Position numbers and translations under genes: made by a program
Shown here: positions 1 to 6,042 of the stretch, in pieces
Layout of the letters: the number at the start of each line of letters is the position of its first letter
Numbering within the stretch: position 1 is the stretch's first letter
Notes under the pieces: model-generated
What the model was told of the DNA's origin: nothing
Databases searched by the model: none
Seen by the model: only the letters and a program-made list of their open reading frames with translations
Assembly: GCA_030726195.1 (NCBI GenBank)
Contig: JANREF010000037.1
Location: forward strand, 1 to 10,602
From: Burkholderiaceae bacterium
GTDB lineage: Bacteria; Pseudomonadota; Gammaproteobacteria; Burkholderiales; Burkholderiaceae_C
Reading direction: 5' to 3'
Length of the DNA: 10,602 nucleotides

Positions 1-40
1 TTGCCCAGTTGCCCAGTTGCCGAGCTGCCCACTTGGCGAC
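1..40. repeat. degenerate 8-base tandem repeat at the window edge
   Basis: The window opens with five consecutive 8-base units: two exact copies of TTGCCCAG followed by TTGCCGAG, CTGCCCAC and TTGGCGAC. The array may continue to the left of the window. It can be read as an open frame on the + strand, but the amino acids (Pro-Val-Ala-Glu-Leu-Pro-Thr type) show no family resemblance, so I treat it as non-coding. Its role is unknown; it lies about 120 bases upstream of the first transporter gene. Confidence 0.5.
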
Positions 41-161
41 TGCGGCGGTGCGCATTTGTGGTGACAATAAGCCCCACGCGTATCTGCACATCGGCGTATA
101 GCCGCTACCTCCTACACTCCCAGCTTTTTATCCGGTTGCCTGCTCCTAGGCACGATTTGCT

Positions 162-1073
162 TTGCACACACCTTCAATCCCGCAAGCCGGCCGCATGTGG
201 CCTGGTTTTGCCATGGCCGCTTTGGGTGCCATTGCGTTCAGTGGCAAAGCCATCATTGTGAAATTGGCCTACCGCTATGGGGTCGATGCCGTCACTTTGC
301 TGATGTTCCGCATGTTGTTCGCCTTGCCTTTGTTTGTGGCCATGGCATGGTGGGCTGGGCGCGGGCAAGCACCGCTGACACGTCGCCAATGGCTGGCCGT
401 GCTGGGCTTGGGCTTTTCCGGCTATTACATGGCCAGTTTTCTCGATTTTTGGGGCTTGCAGTACATCACAGCCAGCTTGGAGCGGTTGATTTTGTACCTC
501 AACCCTACGGTGGTGTTGTTACTGGCCTGGCTGGTGTACGGCCGACGTATAGGGCGGGTGCAAGCCTTGGCCATGCTGGTGAGTTACTCGGGCGTGTTGC
601 TGGTGTTTGGCCATGAGGTCAGTTTCGAGGGTGCTGCCACGGCGATCGGTGCCTTGCTGGTGCTGGGCAGTGCGGTGAGCTACGCGGTGTACTTGATGTT
701 CAGCGGCGAATTCGTCAAGCAGCTGGGCAGTTTGCGCTTGGTGGGGCTGGCCACCACGGTGGCTTGTGCTTTTTGTATTGGGCAGTTCGTGCTCTTGCGT
801 CCCATGAGCGCGGCGCTGGTGGCGCCTGAGGTGATCACGTTGTCGCTCTTCAATGCGGTGTTTTGCACCGCGGTGCCCGTGCTGCTGGTCATGATGGGCA
901 TAGAGCGCATCGGTGCGGGCTTGGCCTCGCAATTTGGCATGATTGGGCCAATGTCTACCCTGATCATGGGTAGTTTGATTTTGGATGAGCCTTTCAACGC
1001 TTGGATTGTGGCCGGTACGGCCTTGGTGTTGATGGGTGTGTTTTGGGCAAGTCGCGTCAAGCGTGTGGAGTGA
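162..1073 (+). CDS. EamA/DMT-family transporter (10 membrane segments)
   Basis: This is an inner-membrane protein of the drug/metabolite transporter superfamily, EamA family. From the hydrophobicity I count about ten membrane segments in two repeats of five, near residues 14-34, 43-63, 77-97, 104-124, 133-150, 159-179, 191-213, 223-246, 252-274 and 280-297. The repeats end in the paired EamA-like stretches YLNPTVVLLLAWLVYG (112-127) and GPMSTLIMGSLILDEP (262-277). The length of 303 residues is normal for the family. The substrate cannot be read from sequence; relatives export metabolites or amino acids. The start is uncertain. An in-frame TAG at 147-149 bounds the frame; the first candidate is TTG at 162, with AGG at 148-150 upstream, and the next is ATG at 195, which would remove 11 residues but keep the first helix. 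I see no clear promoter. The SDR gene follows after 3 bases, suggesting an operon. Confidence 0.88.
   Translation: MHTPSIPQAGRMWPGFAMAALGAIAFSGKAIIVKLAYRYGVDAVTLLMFRMLFALPLFVAMAWWAGRGQAPLTRRQWLAVLGLGFSGYYMASFLDFWGLQYITASLERLILYLNPTVVLLLAWLVYGRRIGRVQALAMLVSYSGVLLVFGHEVSFEGAATAIGALLVLGSAVSYAVYLMFSGEFVKQLGSLRLVGLATTVACAFCIGQFVLLRPMSAALVAPEVITLSLFNAVFCTAVPVLLVMMGIERIGAGLASQFGMIGPMSTLIMGSLILDEPFNAWIVAGTALVLMGVFWASRVKRVE
1067..1070 (+). promoter_or_regulatory. ribosome binding site of the SDR gene inside the transporter's last codons
   Basis: GGAG lies 6 bases before the ATG at 1077 and inside the last codons of the upstream transporter gene. It fixes the SDR start and suggests that the two genes are translationally coupled. 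Confidence 0.7.
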
Positions 1074-1076
1074 ACA

Positions 1077-1874
1077 ATGGATTTAGGACTAAACGGCAAG
1101 TGGGCTTTGGTGTGTGGCGCCAGTAAAGGGCTGGGCTATGGGTGTGCGGCGCATTTGGTGCAAGCGGGTTGCCATGTGGTCATTGCAGCGCGCAGCGCTC
1201 AGCCGCTGCAAGAGGCGGTTGCCAAGCTGCAAGCGATGAAGCCAGGTGTGCAGGTCATTGGCGTCGCCTGCGATGTAACCACAGAGGCTGGGAGACAAGC
1301 CATTTGGGATGCTGCGGGCGGGCCAGGCACCGACTTTGATGTGGTGGTCACCAATGCGGGTGGCCCACCACCGGGCGACTTCAGGGATTGGGGCCGTGAG
1401 CAGTGGTTGGCCGCCATAGATGCCAATATGTTGGCACCCATCGAGTTGATCAAGCGTACCGTAGACGGTATGGCTGCGCGTGGCTTTGGCCGTGTCATCA
1501 ACATCACCAGTGGTGCGGTGAAAGCGCCCATCGATATATTGGGCTTGTCCAATGGCGCGCGCAGTGGTCTGACCGGATTTGTCGCTGGTGTGGCTCGCAG
1601 CGGTATTGCGGCCAAAGGCGTGACCATCAACAACTTGCTACCCGGCGCGTTTGAAACCGACCGCCTCAAACAAACCATGGCTGGTGCAGCCAAAAAAGCC
1701 GACAAGCCGGTGGAGGCGGTGATGGACCAACGCCGTCAAACCATACCGGCCAAGCGCTTTGGCACGCCCGATGAGTTTGGTGCGATTTGTGCGTTTCTGT
1801 GCAGCCAGCATGCGGGCTTCATCAATGGCCAAAACATATTGGCCGACGGCGGCGCTTACGGCGGCACGTTTTAA
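1077..1874 (+). CDS. atypical SDR-family protein lacking the YxxxK motif
   Basis: This is a cytoplasmic Rossmann-fold protein of the short-chain dehydrogenase/reductase superfamily, 265 residues, the usual length for classical SDRs. The cofactor loop is CGASKGLG (13-20), with G14, G18 and G20 in place. D66 fits the adenine-contacting Asp, NAG is at 93-95, active-site Asn at N117 and catalytic-type Ser at S145. The Tyr expected 13 residues after that Ser is S158, and the Lys four further on is R162, so half of the Asn-Ser-Tyr-Lys tetrad is missing. The C-terminal PGAFETD (189-195) and DGGAYGGTF ending are SDR-like. Related proteins are often labelled 3-oxoacyl-ACP reductase, and I recall a conserved-domain subgroup of FabG-like SDRs with an imperfect tetrad. 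Whether it is an oxidoreductase is open, and no substrate can be named. It starts 3 bases after the transporter and has a GGAG site at 1067-1070. Confidence 0.87.
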   Translation: MDLGLNGKWALVCGASKGLGYGCAAHLVQAGCHVVIAARSAQPLQEAVAKLQAMKPGVQVIGVACDVTTEAGRQAIWDAAGGPGTDFDVVVTNAGGPPPGDFRDWGREQWLAAIDANMLAPIELIKRTVDGMAARGFGRVINITSGAVKAPIDILGLSNGARSGLTGFVAGVARSGIAAKGVTINNLLPGAFETDRLKQTMAGAAKKADKPVEAVMDQRRQTIPAKRFGTPDEFGAICAFLCSQHAGFINGQNILADGGAYGGTF

Positions 1875-1957
1875 CAGGCACGGTCCAAGCTCCGCGCTGG
1901 GCCCACACCCAAGGCGATGAGCCGCCACCCGCGCGCACCTTGTGCGGCTTGTCGGGG

Positions 1958-1993
1958 GCTTAAGTTGTCGTCTTAAGCTTTGGTTTTTGTTTT
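1958..1993 (+). terminator. candidate rho-independent terminator for the transporter-SDR unit
   Basis: GCTTAAG (1958-1964) and CTTAAGC (1972-1978) form a perfect 7-bp stem with a 7-base loop; two G-T pairs can extend it. On the + strand it is followed by the T-rich run TTTGGTTTTTGTTTT (1979-1993), as expected for a terminator of + transcription. It lies 83 bases after the SDR stop codon and overlaps the last codons of the convergent transporter on the - strand. The stem is less GC-rich and the T run less pure than in the tRNA-Leu terminator at the other end of the window. Confidence 0.45.
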
Positions 1994-2944
1994 GCGGTTG
2001 GACACCACAATGCCACCCACAATCAAGGCGAAGGCCACAGCGTGGTAGCCGTGTGGTGCCTCGCCCAAGATGATCGTTGACAACACGGCTGCAAACAAGG
2101 GCGTGAGGTTGGCAAAAAAGCCAGCAGCAGACGCGCCTGCAATGGCAATGCCTGCGCCCCAGCAGCGATAGGCAATCAGGGCAGGACCTACGGCCACGTA
2201 GGCCAAGGCGCCCGCCAATGGCAAGCCCCACACCAAGGTGGGCAGGGTATCGCCTTGCCACATAGGCCACGCCCATTCCACGCTGGTAAACGCAGCAGAC
2301 CACAGTACGCCAAACAGCATTTGTGCCATGAGGTAGGTGATCCAGTCGCCTTTGAGTTGCGCTTGCGCAGGCGTGGGGCTGGACAGCAGCCAGCTGTAGG
2401 TCGCCCACGCCCAAGTGGCCAAAATCATCCAGCCGTCTCCCGCCACCAGTTGGACGCTGCCGATTTGTGTCAAGTCACCGCGCAGCAACACCACCAACAC
2501 GCCCACCAGCGACAGGGCAGCACCAGCCCAGGCCTTACCGCTCACACGCTGGGCAAAAAACACCCGACCAATCAGCAGCACCCACACCGGCATGCTGGCC
2601 GCAACCAGGGTCACGTTCATGGGGGTAGATGTTTTCAGTGCCAAGTATTGAAACGAGTTGTAGCAGCCCATGCCCATCAGGCCCAGAAGGGCCAAGCGTG
2701 GCCACGCCGCCACCATGGCTTGGCGCTGTTTCCACAAGCCCATCGCAAAGGGCGCCAGCAGCAAGGCTGCAATCACCCAGCGCAGCAAGTTCAGTGTCAT
2801 GGGGGGCACCACATCGGCCACCAAGCGCCCAACGATGGCGTTGCCTGCCCAGAGCAAGGGTGGAATGCTCAACAAAACGGCCGCCTTGATGGATAGGGCT
2901 TGTGCCGCGTACGGTGGGGACTGGTGGGTGGTCATAGCCGCCAT
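1973..2944 (-). CDS. EamA/DMT-family transporter, second copy in the window
   Basis: This is an inner-membrane transporter of the EamA family, 323 residues with about ten hydrophobic segments in two halves. Typical stretches are LLWAGNAIVGRLV (30-42) in helix 1, NLLRWVIAALLLAPF (52-66) in helix 2, and the second-half signature NLTPLFAAVLSTIILGE (279-295) followed by a last helix ending VSNRK. The C-terminus is basic (KTKTKA). It is only distantly similar to the transporter at 162-1073, so it is not a recent duplicate. The substrate is unknown. I place the start at the ATG reading down from 2944; a GGGGG run lies 3 bases upstream, a short spacing. The ATG at 2935 (Met4) is an alternative. It is convergent with the SDR gene and divergent from qor. 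Its last codons overlap the candidate terminator of the SDR gene. Confidence 0.9.
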   Translation of the reverse strand: MAAMTTHQSPPYAAQALSIKAAVLLSIPPLLWAGNAIVGRLVADVVPPMTLNLLRWVIAALLLAPFAMGLWKQRQAMVAAWPRLALLGLMGMGCYNSFQYLALKTSTPMNVTLVAASMPVWVLLIGRVFFAQRVSGKAWAGAALSLVGVLVVLLRGDLTQIGSVQLVAGDGWMILATWAWATYSWLLSSPTPAQAQLKGDWITYLMAQMLFGVLWSAAFTSVEWAWPMWQGDTLPTLVWGLPLAGALAYVAVGPALIAYRCWGAGIAIAGASAAGFFANLTPLFAAVLSTIILGEAPHGYHAVAFALIVGGIVVSNRKTKTKA

Positions 2945-3064
2945 TGTCCCCCAACGCTACGCCTGCACGCCTTGTTGAGCCCTTCCAGTCTGCACGTAGG
3001 TGACATTGCCCTCGGTTTTGCCCGCTAAACTTCGCGCATACAACCATTTTTAAGGACAGTTCCC
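2945..3064. promoter_or_regulatory. divergent intergenic region between the EamA gene and qor
   Basis: These 120 bases must carry the promoters of both divergent genes if neither is read from further away. I see no convincing pair of -35 and -10 boxes on either strand. The one clear signal is AAGGA at 3052-3056, 8 bases before the qor ATG, which fixes the qor start. No operator-like inverted repeat stood out. Confidence 0.4.
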
Positions 3065-4051
3065 ATGCGATGCAATGCCATTCAATTCAGCCAAGCTGGC
3101 GGCCCAGAGCAACTCCAATGGGTTGAGATCGAGGTGGGTGAGCCTGGCGCGGGTCAGGTGCGCGTGCGCCATGAGGCCGTGGGCTTGAACTACATTGACG
3201 TCTACCACCGCACCGGCCTGTACCCCATGCCGCTGCCTGCGGGCTTGGGTATGGAGGGCGCGGGTGTGGTGGATGCGGTGGGCGAGGGCGTGACGCACCT
3301 CAAGGTGGGCGACCGTGTGGCCTACGCTTCCAACCCGCCCGGCGCTTACGCCGAAGCCCGTGTCATGCCCGCCATGAACGTGTGTGTGTTGCCCGACACC
3401 ATCAGCTTCGAGACTGGCGCGGCCATGATGCTCAAAGGCCTCACCGCGCAGTACTTGCTCAAGAAAACGTTGCCGGTGGAAGGCTTGCAAGCGGGTGACT
3501 TTGTGCTGTTCCATGCCGCCGCGGGTGGTGTGGGCCTGATCGCCTGCCAATGGGCCAAGCATTTGGGTCTGCAGCTCATTGGTACCGCAGGCTCTGATGA
3601 GAAGTGTGCGTTGGCCAAAGCACACGGGGCATCACACGTCATCAACTACCGCACGGATGATTTTGTAGCCCGCGTGAAAGACATCACCGGTGGCAAAGGT
3701 GTGAAAGTGGTGTACGACTCTGTGGGCAAAGACACGTTCACAGGCTCACTCGACTGCTTGCGCCCATTTGGTTTGTTGGCCAGCTTTGGTAACGCCTCTG
3801 GCCCTGTCGACCCCATCGCCCCCGGCATGTTGGGCCCCAAAGGCTCGGTCTACCTCACGCGTCAAACCGTGTTCACCCACATCAGCAGCCGCGAGGCCAC
3901 GCAAGCCATGGCCAACGATTTGTTTGATGTGGTGGGCAGCGGCGCGGTGAACATCCGCATTGATCAGCGTTACGCACTGAAAAACGCGGCACAAGCACAC
4001 ACCGATTTGGAAGCCCGCAACACCACAGGCTCCACCATCTTCACCCTGTAA
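3065..4051 (+). CDS. qor: NADPH:quinone oxidoreductase (zinc-independent MDR family)
   Basis: This soluble enzyme transfers electrons from NADPH to quinones. It belongs to the quinone-reductase branch of the medium-chain dehydrogenase/reductase superfamily, which lacks zinc. The 328 residues match the 327 of E. coli QOR and align with it over the whole length as I remember that protein. The GroES-like domain carries NYIDVYHRTGLYP (42-54) and LGMEGAGVV (61-69). The nucleotide-binding domain has FHAAAGGVGLIACQWAKHLG (149-168) with the glycine-rich NADPH loop. VVYDSVGKDT (215-224) and SFGNASGPVD (240-249) follow, and the C-terminus is the family ending. The zinc-ligand pattern of alcohol dehydrogenases is absent. 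A good SD, AAGGA, sits 8 bases before the ATG. It is divergent from the EamA gene and convergent with the aminotransferase, so it is probably its own transcription unit. The physiological substrate is not shown by sequence. Confidence 0.94.
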   Translation: MRCNAIQFSQAGGPEQLQWVEIEVGEPGAGQVRVRHEAVGLNYIDVYHRTGLYPMPLPAGLGMEGAGVVDAVGEGVTHLKVGDRVAYASNPPGAYAEARVMPAMNVCVLPDTISFETGAAMMLKGLTAQYLLKKTLPVEGLQAGDFVLFHAAAGGVGLIACQWAKHLGLQLIGTAGSDEKCALAKAHGASHVINYRTDDFVARVKDITGGKGVKVVYDSVGKDTFTGSLDCLRPFGLLASFGNASGPVDPIAPGMLGPKGSVYLTRQTVFTHISSREATQAMANDLFDVVGSGAVNIRIDQRYALKNAAQAHTDLEARNTTGSTIFTL

Positions 4052-4059
4052 GCGCAAAT

Positions 4060-4134
4060 GGCCCGCTAGGGCCTGTGCCGTGTATGGCGTAATGCGTGTC
4101 GTGTGGCACGCAGGCGCAGCCTGCTGCGGGCTGC
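4060..4134. other. hairpin-rich spacer between convergent genes
   Basis: The 114-base gap between the qor stop and the aminotransferase stop holds three small inverted repeats. GGCCC-GCTA-GGGCC is at 4060-4073 and GCAGGC-GCA-GCCTGC at 4110-4124. The third, GCAGCC (4116-4121) with GGCTGC (4129-4134), competes with the second. None is followed by a T run on either strand, so I do not call a rho-independent terminator. A structured or Rho-dependent 3' end for both convergent genes is possible. Confidence 0.4.
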
Positions 4135-4165
4135 AACCCTGTGGCTTGGGCCCTGGCCTATGTGT

Positions 4166-5302
4166 TTATTTGATGGGGGCCACCACCGCCAGCGCTTTGG
4201 CCAAAGCGGCCACAGCGGTGTCGCTGTCGTGCCATTTGTCTAGGCCGAACAAGCCAATGCGAAAGGTCATGAAGTCGGGGCCTTCATCGCATTGCAGTGG
4301 CACGCCAGCAGCGGTTTGCAAGCCGGCTTCCAAAAATTTCTTGGACGACTGAAGACCCGCATCGGTGGTGAAGCTCACCACCACGCCCGGTGCTTGGAAA
4401 CCGGGTGCGGCCACGGATGCAAAACCGTGCTGACCCAGCAAGGCACGCACCTTGGCACCCAGCGTGATTTGCTCTTCGCGCACACGGTCAAAGCCATAGG
4501 ACTGCGTCTCCAGCATGGTGTCGCGCAGCCGTGTGAGTGCATCGGTGGGCATGGTGGTGTGGTAGGCGTGGGCACCGTCTTCATAGGTGTGCATGATGCC
4601 CAACCAACGCTTCAAATCCATGGCGAAGGTGGTGCTGGTGGTGGCCTCAATGGCGGTGCGTGCACGTTCACTCATCATCACCATGGCGCAACAAGGTGAG
4701 CTGCTCCAGCCCTTTTGTGGCGCACTGATGAGCACGTCCACGCCTGTGGCTTGCATATCGACCCACATGGCACCAGAGGCTATGCAGTCCAATACGAACA
4801 AGCCACCCACCGCGTGTACGGCGTCTGCTACGGCTTTCAAGTAGTCATCGGGCAGCATCATGCCGGCGGCGGTTTCTACGTGCGGCGCAAACACGACGGC
4901 TGGTCGCTCAGCGGCAATGGCGGCCACCACCTCGTCAATTGGGGCGGGCGACCACGGTGCTTGCGGCGCAGCATTGGCTGGGCGCGCCTTGATCACACTG
5001 TGACTTTTGGCGATGCGCCCCATCTCTAAAATTTGCGTCCAGCGGTAGCTGAAGTAGCCGTTGCGAATGACCATGACATGCTGGTCTTGCGCAAATTGGC
5101 GTGCAACCGACTCCATGCCAAAGCTGCCGCTGCCTGGCACGAGTGCCACGCTGTGGGCGTTGTAAACGGTTTTGAGCATGCCGCCAATATCGCGCATGAC
5201 GCCGCCAAAGCGCTTGGACATGTGGTTGAGCGAGCGGTCGGTGTACACCACCGAAAATTCCAACAAGCCATCGGGATCAACGTCGGGTAACAAAGCGGGC
5301 AT
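4166..5302 (-). CDS. class V PLP aminotransferase, alanine-glyoxylate aminotransferase-like
   Basis: This is a fold-type I, class V pyridoxal-phosphate enzyme of 378 residues, probably cytoplasmic, of the kind usually annotated as alanine-glyoxylate aminotransferase family. The cofactor-phosphate loop is VPGSGSFGMES (55-65). D172 in VLDCIASGAMW (170-180) is the expected partner of the pyridine nitrogen, and K197 in LISAPQKGWSSSP (191-203) is the likely Schiff-base lysine. The substrate side carries GVPLQCDE and FRIGLFGLDK near the C-terminus. The N-terminus lacks the clean GPGP-type motif of many relatives and reads VDPDGLLEFSVVYTDRSLNH (8-27). The donor and acceptor cannot be named; serine, alanine and 2-aminoethylphosphonate are used in related groups. 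A strong SD, AGGAG at 5310-5314, lies 7 bases before the ATG. It follows lspA in the same direction after 134 bases. A weak AAGCC/GGCTT stem at 5423-5438 has no T run, so read-through from the operon is possible. Confidence 0.88.
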   Translation of the reverse strand: MPALLPDVDPDGLLEFSVVYTDRSLNHMSKRFGGVMRDIGGMLKTVYNAHSVALVPGSGSFGMESVARQFAQDQHVMVIRNGYFSYRWTQILEMGRIAKSHSVIKARPANAAPQAPWSPAPIDEVVAAIAAERPAVVFAPHVETAAGMMLPDDYLKAVADAVHAVGGLFVLDCIASGAMWVDMQATGVDVLISAPQKGWSSSPCCAMVMMSERARTAIEATTSTTFAMDLKRWLGIMHTYEDGAHAYHTTMPTDALTRLRDTMLETQSYGFDRVREEQITLGAKVRALLGQHGFASVAAPGFQAPGVVVSFTTDAGLQSSKKFLEAGLQTAAGVPLQCDEGPDFMTFRIGLFGLDKWHDSDTAVAALAKALAVVAPIK

Positions 5303-5436
5303 GGTCGGTCTCCTACATAAAAAGGTTGCGCGGCGGCACAGCTTACAGCCGTTGTGTCACGCTCATTCAGATGGTAGCCCATTGCGGCTGCAGACCGCCC
5401 AGCGCTGCCTGTGCGCAGTGGCAAGCCCCCAAAGGC

Positions 5437-5958
5437 TTAGGACTTGCGTTTGGCTTGGCGCACGCGGCGCAGCTCGTCGATGATGAGTGCGACGGCACCT
5501 ATGGTGATGGCGGCATCGGCCACGTTGAAGGCGGGGAAGTGCCCTTGGTAAAACACAGGTGTGAGCCAGTCCCAGTGGAAGTCCAAAAAATCCACCACGT
5601 AGCCGTGCATCAAGCGGTCCAGCACGTTGCCAACGGCGCCGCCCAAAATACAGCTCAGTGCAAAGGCAAACAGGGTTTGGTCGCCTTGGCCTTTGAGCAT
5701 CCACACAATCCACACCACCGTTGCCAGTGCCACGCCGGTAAACAACCAGCGCTGCCAGCCGTCTTGCGTGGCTAAGAAGGAGAAGGCCGCGCCGTAGTTG
5801 TGCACGCGAACGATGTTGAAGAAGTCCGTGACCACCACGCCGCCGCCTGTGGCGAAGTTGGCAATGATGAGCGATTTGGTGAGCTGGTCGAGCACCACCA
5901 GCACCGCCGCTAGCAACAGCCAAATGCCGAAGGTCTTGTTTGTTTTGCGGCTGAACAT
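5437..5958 (-). CDS. lspA: lipoprotein signal peptidase II
   Basis: This inner-membrane aspartyl protease cleaves the signal peptide of prolipoproteins before the diacylglyceryl-modified cysteine. The 173 residues have four hydrophobic segments near 10-23, 72-88, 94-112 and 147-164. Family motifs are all present: DQLTK (24-28), [10 protein letters not shown] (52-61), GNVLDR (110-115) and FNVADAAI (144-151). The catalytic dyad is D114 and D148. The C-terminus is basic (RQAKRKS), as usual for the cytoplasmic end. I choose the ATG reading down from 5958 because the hydrophobic N-terminus follows at the normal distance. A TTG at 6003 would add 15 residues rich in His and Thr that do not look like this family. 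No Shine-Dalgarno sequence precedes the ATG. It follows ileS after 84 bases, the standard operon order. Confidence 0.96.
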   Translation of the reverse strand: MFSRKTNKTFGIWLLLAAVLVVLDQLTKSLIIANFATGGGVVVTDFFNIVRVHNYGAAFSFLATQDGWQRWLFTGVALATVVWIVWMLKGQGDQTLFAFALSCILGGAVGNVLDRLMHGYVVDFLDFHWDWLTPVFYQGHFPAFNVADAAITIGAVALIIDELRRVRQAKRKS

Positions 5959-6042
5959 GGTGGTGTGTGTTGTATGTGTCGTGTGTGACTTATGTGGGGG
6001 CAAGTGGGGTCAGCGTGTATCTGGCCTAAACCCGTTGCCCCA
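5959..6042 (-). other. SD-less, CA-rich leader between ileS and lspA
   Basis: Read on the - strand, the last 38 bases or so before the lspA ATG (about 5959-5996) are almost only A, C and a few T, with repeated CACA and ACAC runs and very few G. No AGGAG-like sequence is present. Such a stretch should be unstructured. Translation may rely on S1-type binding to an open leader or on coupling to ileS, which is inference. I see no stop-start overlap that would give direct coupling. Confidence 0.45.

Noticed and set aside
1..261. Open + strand frame of 86 residues at the window start
   Set aside because: It begins in the 8-base repeat, overlaps the start of the EamA gene in another frame and shows no recognisable protein features.
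1638..2414. Long - strand open frame of 258 residues
   Set aside because: It overlaps the SDR and the second EamA gene in a different frame; the His, Arg and Cys-rich product has no family features. It is a shadow frame from high GC.
5423..5438. AAGCC/GGCTT stem at the end of lspA as a terminator
   Set aside because: The stem is only 5 bp and no T run follows on the - strand.
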